A stretch of DNA of 31,838 nt from Caldifarciminota bacterium 4484_100 (GTDB lineage Bacteria > Hydrothermota > Tepidihabitantia > SM23-42). Shown here piece by piece: positions 23,740 to 31,838 of the stretch. The notes under the pieces were generated by a model, which was given only the letters and a program-made list of their open reading frames with translations, did not search any database and had not been told where the DNA came from. Position numbers and translations under genes: made by a program. Position 1 is the first letter of the stretch; every line of letters starts with the position of its first letter. The stretch is from NCBI GenBank assembly GCA_002049785.1, contig MUKB01000014.1:1-31838 (forward strand), in the 5' to 3' direction.

Positions 23740-26700
23740 CTACATTTATCTTAATTGTATCCACGGCCTTGGGTAATGTAATATCAATATTAAATGTACC
23801 ATTGGTAAAGGAATTCTTATCGTAACTGAAATAGTCCCTTAAATCAATCTTATTTTCAATATCATTATTTATATAGAGATAAAAACCACGATTGATATCC
23901 TCGACCGAATTTAATAGATTGATACCGCTCTCATCGCTAACCTTGCCTGTAAGTATGAATTCCTTATCAACCCAATCCCCATCCTGCAGGAGTCTTGCCT
24001 GGTCATAAAGTTTCAATTGAGGGCCTTCATTATCAGACGACGGTGATGCAACACCATAGACCAAGATTGAATCGACAAACCCGGTCTTACCACCAGCAAA
24101 AGAGGTCAACTTGACCACCGGCCGATCCACCGTCGGAACCTGAGGAATAATCAACTGCGCAGTATCACCATCCCAGAAACCGAGATAGATCTCCTTTCCA
24201 TCAATTTGATAATCAAAGGGGATCCAGACATTGGGGCCACTCTGTACCAGACGATAGATATGGCCGCTGATCTTATCCTGGGTTGTGGCATCAATCTTCT
24301 CAATATGTGTGGTATCACGAATAAAGGCATCAAGGTAGTAGCGATGCTCAGAACCGATCACCTTAAGCTTCTGAAGAGGCTTCAATGAATCGCTCAAGGC
24401 ATTGAGTGACATCTTTGTTCTAACCTTTCTCAATCCTGTTGCTGGATCACCGATAAGAAGATATGTGGGACTTCCATAGTCCTTTGCAATTCTGAAACAC
24501 TCCCCCATTGTCAATTCAGAATTGGGGTCAGTTATCAGGTTAAAAAGTACTTTTCCTATTGCCGCATTCCCACGCACAGAGGTGCCACCGGTCGCAGCCA
24601 TTGTGCCGATTGCACCATCCTTAATACGCACAAACTGCTCACCGATACATTCATAGTCTGAGTCATCAAACCTGCCCACGGTGCAGGAACCAAAATAGAA
24701 AAAGTAGTACCTTCTTCCATTATTTATGCCACTGATATTATAATCAAAGAAGAGCCCCTCATGGGCAAGTTGAAAGGTATTACCATGGCCGAAATAGACA
24801 CCAGCAAAGCCACCCCTATTAAGTTCTCGAATAAAATCCTCCCGCGCATTCACCTTATTGACTGTAGCACCTCCATAAGGTGGAAATGGTGGATAGCTCA
24901 CCATATAGATTTTGGCAAAGTTATAAAGGGAATCAGGGATATTCTGAATTACACCCTCACAGGCACCGCAGTGCATATTAGGCCCCTCCCAGCCCTTACC
25001 GTATTCATCATCTCCTGCAAGAATAATCCTCTGGTTCCAGAGCCCATCGATATTTTTTGTCTCATATGTTATCAATTTATCAATAAAATCCCTGACCTCT
25101 GCAGAGGTGCGCACCGTGATCCTGCCCAGCACAATCGATTCTCCACCACCAAAATCGGTATATTCGCCCTCATATATGGTATTCGGTGGAATTCCAGGGT
25201 TACCGACCAAAAGACTGCCGGTTTCATACATCGGAATATAATTGGGCGGATTCTCTTTCTTGAGATTATTCTTGTAATCGTAAGTAGCATCTCCCACCAG
25301 AAGGACAAATGTCGGAAATACATCCCAGTTATTTAAGGCATAATAGAGAAAGTGCTTTATCGCCAGGGGGTCATATTTTCCATAAGAAAAATCATCGTAT
25401 ATATCATAAATATCCACTATCTTAACTGTATAATCATTACTCCGATATTGCACAAGGGGCATTATCGCCCGGGAAAACTTCGGATGGGTAATAATAAGAT
25501 ACTGGCATCCAGACGAATGGACACGCAACCTGCCCGGTTCTGCTGGAACCAGCTTCACCCGCTCCGTCGAACTCAGTTTACAGAAATAGAGCAGTTGTAA
25601 TGAATCGCAAGAACCGGAAAGATAGAGCCTCCCATTTTCCAGTTTCAGGTTGTAGAAGAGCTTAGGACTCTGCATATCAGTGATGTCAAAGACAAAAACC
25701 GGACCATCCGCATCATCGCACATAAGTGAATAAGTTTGAGACCCGGAGTAAAATGCGTGGAATGGCCGATTTAACCGGGTTCTTCGTTGATAGATAATAT
25801 CAAGCCCATTAAACCAGACAACCATCCTTCCTGTAGTGTCCTCAGATCGAATAAGTTCAATCCTCAGCGTCGATGAATCTCCACTCAGGTCAGTCTCTCC
25901 GGTAAGATACTCAGGGGGGAAGCACCAATGAGAAGTTAATGACAGGGTCTCTTCATAAAAAACCCGGTCATTAACAGAAAATCGATAAATAAAAGGTACA
26001 CTGACACCGATTGAGTCGAACAGGCTAACTGTAATACGGGCATTACCCTGTGCCTCAGGATGTTCAATATTGATCGAGGTTGCGGCGCCTGAACCTTCAC
26101 CCGGAGAGATATCCTGCCAGTACCAGTTTATTCCGGAGCGCGTGGGATTACCATTATCCTCTTCAAGATGTAATACCTCATTTACCAGGGTATCAACCGG
26201 ACTTCCATTATATTCAGCATCCACGCGTGCCATCCTCTTTCCATATTTTCCACCAAATGTAAACCAGTATACATTATCTGTTGCGTAACCATTATAAAAC
26301 CAGGAGATAGAGGTGTCAAAAGTAAAATGGCTTGCTGGATAGCCATAAAAAATTAGATAATCATCTTTATCAAATACACCATCAGCCTCACCCTGAACAT
26401 AACAGGGAACCTCAATCAAAGAATCGAGCGAATCAGGAAGCGGTACACCCCGGGTCAAAAGGTCAAATTTTGCAGTATAGATACGCATCGTCTTCGGGTC
26501 GAACTGAGCCGGGTCGATACCAGCATCACGAAGTGCCTTCTCATCAATACGATAGACACCCTCTTTATCAACCTCAATCTTGAACCAGACCCCCTCTGCA
26601 AATGGATTCTTTCCGCGCCTTTCTGGAATCCGCCGCCAGAAACGGCACTGTTCATAATTATCAACCAGATGTCGCATCACCCTCTCAAATGTTGTATCTA

Positions 26701-27232
26701 AAGGCATCCTCGTAATCGGCCTCCCCTTAAATTTTATCTCCACAACCAAACTTTTGGTATACCGCAACTCTCTTTTGACCGGATTATAACGGACAGGATT
26801 GATCCGCACATCAACCGTATAAAGATCACGCAGATAGGCAGGTCTGGAAACAGTTATCAAACTATCTGGAAAGAATCTATTCTGTTTATAGACCGGGCTG
26901 TAAAAAATACCTGTATCCCTGAGTACAGACTCTCTTATCCCGGGCTCAACCACCGGTCGCACCTCCACTCCTCGAATTACTGCCTCATCATGCTTCAAAA
27001 TATTAACCTCAACCGCGCCGTTCTGCGGAATTCCGAACTTGTAAAGCAGAGATGGAAGCTCAGGTTCTCCTGCCCTATTCAACCATACCCCTCCAGGAAT
27101 TTCAAGCATTTCTGCCTCAGACCTTTCTAATGAAAACGATATCACAACGCCGTCTTTGAGTGCACGAATATTTGCCCCGGCGATGACAAAAATTATTAGT
27201 GCAAGATTAACCATCCATCTTCCTCGCTTCAT
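23732..27232 (-). CDS. C25-family (gingipain-like) cysteine peptidase, exported; C-terminus cut by a frame break
   Basis: The protein has about 1166 residues. A signal peptide ([18 protein letters not shown]) precedes a propeptide-like region of the C25 family ([20 protein letters not shown] near 48). The catalytic domain spans about residues 580-920. It has the His in [16 protein letters not shown] (His 817) and the Cys in [15 protein letters not shown] (Cys 851), followed by [17 protein letters not shown]. Beta-rich modules follow. Numbering is from the TTG at 27235. ATG 27232 or ATG 27214 (behind GAGG) are the real candidates. The ORF ends at TAA 23734-23732 just before its out-of-frame tail at 23602-23739. 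The family cleaves after Arg or Lys in some members and also matures other secreted proteins. It overlaps the zinc-ribbon gene. Confidence 0.85.
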   Translation of the reverse strand: MKRGRWMVNLALIIFVIAGANIRALKDGVVISFSLERSEAEMLEIPGGVWLNRAGEPELPSLLYKFGIPQNGAVEVNILKHDEAVIRGVEVRPVVEPGIRESVLRDTGIFYSPVYKQNRFFPDSLITVSRPAYLRDLYTVDVRINPVRYNPVKRELRYTKSLVVEIKFKGRPITRMPLDTTFERVMRHLVDNYEQCRFWRRIPERRGKNPFAEGVWFKIEVDKEGVYRIDEKALRDAGIDPAQFDPKTMRIYTAKFDLLTRGVPLPDSLDSLIEVPCYVQGEADGVFDKDDYLIFYGYPASHFTFDTSISWFYNGYATDNVYWFTFGGKYGKRMARVDAEYNGSPVDTLVNEVLHLEEDNGNPTRSGINWYWQDISPGEGSGAATSINIEHPEAQGNARITVSLFDSIGVSVPFIYRFSVNDRVFYEETLSLTSHWCFPPEYLTGETDLSGDSSTLRIELIRSEDTTGRMVVWFNGLDIIYQRRTRLNRPFHAFYSGSQTYSLMCDDADGPVFVFDITDMQSPKLFYNLKLENGRLYLSGSCDSLQLLYFCKLSSTERVKLVPAEPGRLRVHSSGCQYLIITHPKFSRAIMPLVQYRSNDYTVKIVDIYDIYDDFSYGKYDPLAIKHFLYYALNNWDVFPTFVLLVGDATYDYKNNLKKENPPNYIPMYETGSLLVGNPGIPPNTIYEGEYTDFGGGESIVLGRITVRTSAEVRDFIDKLITYETKNIDGLWNQRIILAGDDEYGKGWEGPNMHCGACEGVIQNIPDSLYNFAKIYMVSYPPFPPYGGATVNKVNAREDFIRELNRGGFAGVYFGHGNTFQLAHEGLFFDYNISGINNGRRYYFFYFGSCTVGRFDDSDYECIGEQFVRIKDGAIGTMAATGGTSVRGNAAIGKVLFNLITDPNSELTMGECFRIAKDYGSPTYLLIGDPATGLRKVRTKMSLNALSDSLKPLQKLKVIGSEHRYYLDAFIRDTTHIEKIDATTQDKISGHIYRLVQSGPNVWIPFDYQIDGKEIYLGFWDGDTAQLIIPQVPTVDRPVVKLTSFAGGKTGFVDSILVYGVASPSSDNEGPQLKLYDQARLLQDGDWVDKEFILTGKVSDESGINLLNSVEDINRGFYLYINNDIENKIDLRDYFSYDKNSFTNGTFNIDITLPKAVDTIKINVGL

Positions 27233-27377
27233 CAATCAACATAATAGGGATATCATCCTTTATCGGATAGGCAAGTTTACACTTATGGCAGAGTAGTTCC
27301 TGAGCCTTCTGGTCGTATTCCAGTTCACCCTTACATTTAGGGCAGACCAGGATCTCTAAAAGTTCCCTCTTGAGCAT
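27207..27377 (-). CDS. Trm112/YcaR-like zinc-ribbon protein, 56 residues
   Basis: ATG 27377 lies behind GGAGG. The protein [20 protein letters not shown] has four zinc-ligand cysteines (Cys 12, 15, 30 and 33) and the family's ending [16 protein letters not shown]. Trm112-like proteins are small helpers that activate partner enzymes, methyltransferases in the best-known cases. It overlaps the end of the GT2 gene by 22 nt, and the C25 peptidase gene starts inside its 3' end. The gene is therefore locked into the operon at both sides. Which partner it serves is unknown. The GT2 is the obvious candidate by position only. Confidence 0.88.
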   Translation of the reverse strand: MLKRELLEILVCPKCKGELEYDQKAQELLCHKCKLAYPIKDDIPIMLIDEARKMDG

Positions 27378-28834
27378 ACAACCTCCTTTATCTTGGGAAT
27401 AAAAATCATATCTTTAAGAGAAAAAATACCCAAGTTCAAAAAGCCGTAGCAATAGAACAGGAGAAATGGAATCAGAATGAGCTGGAGGGTGGCAATCACA
27501 TACACCAACCCCACAAGCATATAGACTCCGAGGAAAAGTTCGAGTAAAGGAATAAAGAGTTTGCATTCGGGCCGATACCCCTGCTTTTTTCCCCCGGACT
27601 TCGGGGTGCGGGTGAAGAAATGGTGTCTCTTCAACCAACCCTCAATTATCGCCTTGGTATTCGAAACCGATAAACCCATTGAATAGGCAATTACCCCGGC
27701 AATAAATGGAATACGCCGGCGGTAGTCGCGGTACAGCTCACGCTGGGAAAGATAATAGAGAAAAGGATATCCAAAAGCCCCAATCGTAAAGAATGAAGCA
27801 AATATATAATAGCCGAGTGGAGCAAGTCCCTCAACCTTCAAATAGACAATAATCGGTGAAAATATCGCCAGTCCCAACATTGCCAGAAAATTTATGTGAC
27901 AGGTGAGATGGACAAAGGCCTCAAATTTTGCAACCGGCCTCAGATCTGACCTCAAGACCTTTGGCAATAGTTTACGGGCAACCTGGATCGTCCCCATTGC
28001 CCAGCGGTTCTGCTGGATGCGAAAACTCGCTACATTTTCAGGCAACTCGCCCTCCACTGGAAAATCCTCCCGATATTTAATCTTCCATCCCTTCAACTGA
28101 ACACGATAAGAAAGGTCTAAATCCTCGGCTAATGTATCGCTCTGCCATCCTCCACCATCTATAATTGCAGTCCTGCGCCAGATTCCGCAGGTGCCATTAA
28201 AATTTATGAAACAGTTGGCCAATGACCTTAATCGTTGTTCCATTGCAAAATGGTTATCAAGGCCGATTGCCTGAGCACGGGTGAGAAAAGAAGAACTATC
28301 ATTCAGATGTCCCCAGCGTGCCTGAACTCCACCGACATTCTCACTATCGAATTCAGGTAGCAGTTCAATAAGAAAATCCTTGGGTGGAACAAAATCGGCA
28401 TCAAATATAGCAATAAATTCACCCCTTGCCATATTCAGGCCGAACTGGAGTGCACCGGCCTTAAAACCCTCACGCGAGCCCCTTCTGATATGCTTTATAT
28501 CATAGCCTTCATCCTGATAAGTCCGAACAAGTTTCTCAACAATCTCTATGGTCTCATCATCAGAATCATCAAGGACCTGGATCTCCAAACATTTTTTTGG
28601 ATAGTCCAATTCTGTAACACTCCTTATGAGACGGTGAACAACATACTTCTCATTGTAGATCGGTAATTGTACTGTAACTACAGGAAACGGTTCTGAAAGC
28701 CTTTTCTTCTTCCGGGTGGATCTGGATGACCTGCGGAATTTATAATAATAATTTATCAAGATAAAGGCATGTATCGAATAACCGAATAGAATTATTAAAA
28801 ATAAGGTATATATAACCAGAATTAATGTAATCAA
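27356..28834 (-). CDS. BcsA-like GT2 membrane glycosyltransferase
   Basis: This 492-residue processive-type GT2 enzyme has a membrane helix at residues 1-30, then a GT-A domain with DDSDD (Asp 89-90), FDADF (Asp 145, 147), TLAEDLDL (Asp 238) and QQNRW (274-278). These are the D,D,D,QxxRW set of cellulose, mannan and ceramide-type synthases. At least four C-terminal helices follow. It would add hexose from a nucleotide or lipid-linked donor to a glycan or lipid at the membrane. There is no PilZ domain and no BcsB neighbour, so cellulose is unlikely. The start is a TTG right after the upstream stop, behind GGGGAG, so translation is coupled. Confidence 0.88.
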   Translation of the reverse strand: MITLILVIYTLFLIILFGYSIHAFILINYYYKFRRSSRSTRKKKRLSEPFPVVTVQLPIYNEKYVVHRLIRSVTELDYPKKCLEIQVLDDSDDETIEIVEKLVRTYQDEGYDIKHIRRGSREGFKAGALQFGLNMARGEFIAIFDADFVPPKDFLIELLPEFDSENVGGVQARWGHLNDSSSFLTRAQAIGLDNHFAMEQRLRSLANCFINFNGTCGIWRRTAIIDGGGWQSDTLAEDLDLSYRVQLKGWKIKYREDFPVEGELPENVASFRIQQNRWAMGTIQVARKLLPKVLRSDLRPVAKFEAFVHLTCHINFLAMLGLAIFSPIIVYLKVEGLAPLGYYIFASFFTIGAFGYPFLYYLSQRELYRDYRRRIPFIAGVIAYSMGLSVSNTKAIIEGWLKRHHFFTRTPKSGGKKQGYRPECKLFIPLLELFLGVYMLVGLVYVIATLQLILIPFLLFYCYGFLNLGIFSLKDMIFIPKIKEVVCSRGNF

Positions 28835-29986
28835 CTACTCCCCTTTTCCCATCGGTTTCAACTCTAAATGTGGCAGAGGTCGGACCACACCTGCCTTGAG
28901 GAATTCGAGGCGATAATATTCCATATCTATCAGCACCTTTATTCTATCTATTTTTCTCTTTGTGTCAAGTCGGGTCTTTGTAATCAAACTATGGTCAAAA
29001 ACAAAAACGATTTCGGTCGGCAAACTAACCTTCTTCTTCAGTCTCAACTGAATATATGGACGGGTCCGCACATCAAAGCGAATCCTTGCATCCTTAATAT
29101 CACTGTTGTCCAACAATTTCTTCGTCAGGTAGACTGGCCGCTTTGGATCTTCATCAAGGTAGACCACCTCGCAGGCGTCTTCTTTCGATTCTGTCACACC
29201 ATAGACCTTCAAACTTCCTGGTGCCAAAGCAGATTCAAGGTCCGCGGTTCTGTAATACAAAGGAACCCTGAGGATCAGAATGGAATCTTTAATATTCAGT
29301 CGATAATTCAAATCGAGTAAATCAAGCCTTTTTTTGATTGAATCAAAAACCACAGCTGGATCTGCGGCATTGCTGATTGTAAAGAACTGATATTCCCGGT
29401 CTGGAGGTCTTATCCTGCTTATGCTATTATACCTTTCAATCTTTATCTGATAATAGATTGAAGAATCCGCGAGTCCAGCCCAAATGATTTCAGGGAGGAA
29501 GTTATCAGTAGAAATCTTGAGCCAACCCTGCATCTCCCGCCACCGCTTTGGCGCAAGAAACGGAACATTGGGTTTGAAACGATACCAATATCCCTCATCA
29601 AACTCCTTGTATTCGAATTTATCAAACTCCAGCACCCTCTTGATCTGCTCAAAGATATTCGACTCCTCTCCCCTCATTGCCTGTTCCCATTTACCGTCCT
29701 TTCGGATATATTCGATATCACCCAAGCCTATATATTCAAAATTAACACTCGACTCTGGCCTGTGCCAAGTGCCTTTAATATGTTCGCCAAGTCCAATGAC
29801 ACAGTCGCCCCGGGCTGAAGAAGAAACCCAGGCGGTCTTGAGTTCATAGGAATAATGGAATGATTTCTGGAAACTAAAATTTTTTACCCATTCCCCTACA
29901 TCATTTTCAGGGTCTGGAATATATTTTATGTAATGGGTGCAATTAAAAGAGATAAAGAACACAAAGGTTATTGTCAAATAGCGCAT
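28835..29986 (-). CDS. Exported protein with LolA/LppX-like N-terminal and SecD-P1-like C-terminal regions
   Basis: The protein has 383 residues from ATG 29986, where a promoter ends 5 nt upstream. The reading frame is open 48 codons further, but that part is promoter DNA. A signal-like segment (MRYLTITFVFFISFNC) may end in a lipid-modified Cys 16, though the lipobox is poor. Residues about 30-190 look like the beta-sheet half-barrel of LolA/LppX-type carriers (YIRKDGKWEQ, GWLKISTDNFLPEIIW). Residues about 205-383 follow the SecD periplasmic domain pattern: IKKRLDLLDLNYRL, VYLTKKLLDNSDIKDARIRF, PTEIVFVFDHSLITKTRL and LEFLKAGVVRPLPHLEL. No SecD membrane helices are present. The call is by motif reading only. 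The role may be in export or lipoprotein handling. Confidence 0.6.
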   Translation of the reverse strand: MRYLTITFVFFISFNCTHYIKYIPDPENDVGEWVKNFSFQKSFHYSYELKTAWVSSSARGDCVIGLGEHIKGTWHRPESSVNFEYIGLGDIEYIRKDGKWEQAMRGEESNIFEQIKRVLEFDKFEYKEFDEGYWYRFKPNVPFLAPKRWREMQGWLKISTDNFLPEIIWAGLADSSIYYQIKIERYNSISRIRPPDREYQFFTISNAADPAVVFDSIKKRLDLLDLNYRLNIKDSILILRVPLYYRTADLESALAPGSLKVYGVTESKEDACEVVYLDEDPKRPVYLTKKLLDNSDIKDARIRFDVRTRPYIQLRLKKKVSLPTEIVFVFDHSLITKTRLDTKRKIDRIKVLIDMEYYRLEFLKAGVVRPLPHLELKPMGKGE

Positions 29987-29991
29987 AGCTA

Positions 29992-30019
29992 ATTCTAAAT
30001 AGATTTCCCAAAAAATCAA
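29992..30019 (-). promoter_or_regulatory. Promoter of the SecD-P1-like gene, leaderless type
   Basis: TTGATT (30019-30014), a 16-nt spacer and TAGAAT (29997-29992). The -10 box ends 5 nt before ATG 29986 and no ribosome site is present, the same layout as at the TonB-domain gene. Confidence 0.55.
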
Positions 30020-30123
30020 GAATTTATTCGGGCAATCATAGAAAAACGACTTTGGCCAGCCAGAAATTGGGCCAGGCCCGAGCATCATAAATTCCGTGAG
30101 TCCCAGGCAGATAAACCAGACCG

Positions 30124-30151
30124 TTGACATATACCCTTTTTTGAGTAATAT
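30124..30151 (+). promoter_or_regulatory. Promoter of the LpoA-like gene, leaderless type
   Basis: A perfect TTGACA (30124-30129), a 16-nt spacer and TAATAT (30146-30151), which matches four of six bases of the -10 consensus. The -10 box ends 7 nt before ATG 30159, so the mRNA should begin at or next to the start codon. The rest of 29987-30158 holds the opposite promoter and nothing else I can identify. Confidence 0.55.
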
Positions 30152-30158
30152 CTGATTG

Positions 30159-31796
30159 ATGAAAAAGTTATGCCTGATTCTTCTGATTTTCTTAGGCTGT
30201 GCATATCTTCAGCCAAAAATTCTGAAGCAATATGAAGCGGAGTTCGCCAATGAAAAGGCGGTGGTTCTATTTGAAAAGGGCCAAGACTATTTCAATAAGA
30301 AATCCTATGCCCAGGCCCTGAAGCAGTTTCAACCAATAATTGAAAAATATAAAAAGAGTGATGCATTTGAACCCGCCCTCTATCTCACTGCCTTCTGTTA
30401 TTATAAGTTGAACCTATTCGAAAAGGCAGTCTCGACCGGTGAATATTTTGTTAAACAATTTCCCAATTCAAAATACTACACCAATACCCTATCCCTGCTG
30501 GGTGAATCGTATTACAATCTCGCCCAGGATTACCAGGCATCTTTCTATCTTTTGAAATTCTACACCACGACCAAGGACACAAGCGCCCGGACAAAGGCAT
30601 TCGACCATATCCTCAAAACCCTGCCTGAACTATCAATTTCCCAATTGGAAAAGTTGCACCGGACCTTTATGGCCGAACCTGTGGATGAGCATATCCTGTA
30701 CCACCTTGCCCAGCTCGAAGCGCGGGAAGGAAAGAAGGCTGAGGCGGAAAGGGACTTCAACCTCTTACTAAGACGCTATCCCCGGACAACCTATAAATTT
30801 GAAGTGGAAGAATACAAACGATTCATAAACCTCGGAGCAACCACCGGAAGGGCCGGAGTTCTCCTTCCCTTAAGTGGTAAATTTGCAGAGATCGGTAAGG
30901 AACTGTTCGCCGTAGTAAAAGCATTTGAGAAAGAAAAACTCTTGCCATTTTCCCTCCATATTCTCGATACAAAATCTGACCCGATCGAGGCGATCATAGC
31001 CGCCCAGAAATTGATTAATGAACTTCAGGTCGACTTCTTAATTGCACCGGTAAGCTCCCGGGAGGCCTTTGGAATTTGTGGTTTTGCCGATGGCAAGGGT
31101 GTTCCCACTTTCCTTCCCATTACCGAAGAGGCACGTTTTGAACAGATTCCGCTCATCTTCACCCGAAAAGAGAACCGCGAAACTCAGGCCAAAATAATCG
31201 CCGATTACAGCATCTTCGACCTCGGGATAAAGAAATTCGCAATCCTCTACACCGATGATGAAAACTATAGAGATATCGCCGATGCCTTTGCCCAGGAGGT
31301 CATAAAGAATAACCGCACGGTGGTGGCAAATATCAGCTTTTCTGCAGATTCGATTACCCTGAAATATCAGATAATGGCGATAAAAAAGATGGAACCTGAG
31401 GCGATATTCCTGGCGATGTCATCAGATATGATTATAAACACCTCTCCCCAGATCGCATACTACGGGCTGGAGGATATACAGCTTTTAGGTATAAAGACAT
31501 TCAAGAGTGAGAAGGTGCCGAGATTGGGTGAAAGGTATGTTGAAGGTGCGGTATTTTCCACTCCAGCAGAACCCGATTCTTCGTTACTCAAGATCATTGA
31601 TAATGAAATCGGTTCAACAACTGAACTGGCAAAAAGGTTCTTTGAAGGTCTATCCCTGTTGAAGGGATTAAAAGATTATACCAGGACAACCCTGCCCCGT
31701 CAGATTGATGAAATAACAAAGGAAAATCAGGCATTTGATATCTATAAAATTATCAACGGAGATTTTCAGAAAATTGCGCGAAGAAGTGAAAAATAA
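30159..31796 (+). CDS. TPR plus periplasmic-binding-fold lipoprotein (LpoA/YraM-like)
   Basis: This 545-residue protein starts MKKLCLILLIFLGC with a lipid-anchored Cys 14. Residues about 30-225 are TPR repeats (AVVLFEKGQDYFNKKSYAQA, ALYLTAFCYYKLNLFEKA, LAQLEAREGKKAEAERDFNL). From about residue 235 a type I periplasmic-binding fold follows, starting AGVLLPLSGKFAEIGKELFA, with FLIAPVSSREAFGICGFA and KKFAILYTDDENYRDIADAF. This layout is that of LpoA/YraM, the outer-membrane activators of penicillin-binding proteins, and of branched-chain amino-acid binding proteins. The TTG at 30156 is a weaker start than ATG 30159. A new gene follows 11 nt later. Confidence 0.85.
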   Translation: MKKLCLILLIFLGCAYLQPKILKQYEAEFANEKAVVLFEKGQDYFNKKSYAQALKQFQPIIEKYKKSDAFEPALYLTAFCYYKLNLFEKAVSTGEYFVKQFPNSKYYTNTLSLLGESYYNLAQDYQASFYLLKFYTTTKDTSARTKAFDHILKTLPELSISQLEKLHRTFMAEPVDEHILYHLAQLEAREGKKAEAERDFNLLLRRYPRTTYKFEVEEYKRFINLGATTGRAGVLLPLSGKFAEIGKELFAVVKAFEKEKLLPFSLHILDTKSDPIEAIIAAQKLINELQVDFLIAPVSSREAFGICGFADGKGVPTFLPITEEARFEQIPLIFTRKENRETQAKIIADYSIFDLGIKKFAILYTDDENYRDIADAFAQEVIKNNRTVVANISFSADSITLKYQIMAIKKMEPEAIFLAMSSDMIINTSPQIAYYGLEDIQLLGIKTFKSEKVPRLGERYVEGAVFSTPAEPDSSLLKIIDNEIGSTTELAKRFFEGLSLLKGLKDYTRTTLPRQIDEITKENQAFDIYKIINGDFQKIARRSEK

Positions 31797-31807
31797 AAGG
31801 AGTTGAG

Positions 31808-31838
31808 ATGTCAAAGAAACTCAAAAAAAAGAAGAAGG
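31808..31838 (+). CDS. Start of a gene cut by the window end, very lysine-rich N-terminus
   Basis: AAGGAG lies 5 nt before ATG 31808, in the same run as the LpoA-like gene. The ten visible codons give MSKKLKKKKK. No function can be assigned. Confidence 0.6.
   Translation, partial: MSKKLKKKKK

Noticed and set aside
803..23744. Introns, inteins or programmed frameshifts to explain the four broken genes
   Set aside because: No slippery heptamer or intron/intein sequence is present at the joins. The problem is missing sequence, not inserted sequence.
24761..25336. 191-codon plus-strand ORF inside the C25 peptidase gene
   Set aside because: It lies opposite the catalytic His/Cys region of the peptidase and has no motif of its own.
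29987..30130. 48-codon N-terminal extension of the SecD-P1-like protein
   Set aside because: It covers both divergent promoters, and the signal-like segment begins at ATG 29986.

Overview
The window reads as chromosomal DNA of an uncultured Gram-negative-type bacterium. A large C25 (gingipain-like) peptidase with a FlgD/type-IX-like C-terminal tail, several lipoproteins, a compact Mfd and heavy ATA/AGA/AGG codon use fit the candidate phylum WOR-3 (Stahlbacteria) or relatives. That placement is inference from gene style, not from a marker gene. I see no rRNA, tRNA, CRISPR array, insertion sequence or phage module.

Positions 1-16.75 kb hold one long minus-strand surface-polysaccharide cluster. 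In transcription order it has a REC-PAS-PAS regulator (16748-15805), an O-antigen ligase/polymerase, a flippase, an NAD-dependent sugar epimerase, five GT4 glycosyltransferases interleaved with a P-loop kinase, an AlkP-superfamily phosphodiesterase and a radical SAM/SPASM protein, then a Gfo/Idh dehydrogenase, a hexapeptide acyltransferase and a DegT aminotransferase (the trio that builds diacetamido-uronic acid sugars), and finally the start of a polyprenyl-phosphate sugar phosphotransferase. Many neighbouring genes overlap by 1-20 nt, which implies one operon. A perfect consensus promoter lies ahead of the regulator.

Positions 16.8-22.8 kb hold a divergent pair, a TonB-domain protein (minus) and hisC (plus). 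hisC is followed by a phosphate acyltransferase, a small-version mfd and a small membrane protein. Positions 22.8-30 kb hold a second minus-strand operon: a lipoprotein-like protein with a SecD-periplasmic-domain-like C-terminus, a BcsA-like GT2, a nested Trm112-like zinc ribbon, the C25 peptidase, a stand-alone tandem-ACT protein and a small membrane protein. From 30.16 kb a divergent gene encodes a TPR plus LpoA/YraM-like periplasmic-binding lipoprotein, and another gene starts at the window edge.

The two most notable observations are these. (1) Four separate genes (DegT, epimerase, REC-PAS, C25 peptidase) each lack a clean stretch, with the remaining coding sequence picking up in another frame or, for the epimerase, behind a new junction. 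This looks like systematic collapsed assembly joins, or less likely real deletions. (2) Three genes for exported proteins have sigma-70-like promoters whose -10 box ends 5-7 nt before the start codon, predicting leaderless mRNAs.
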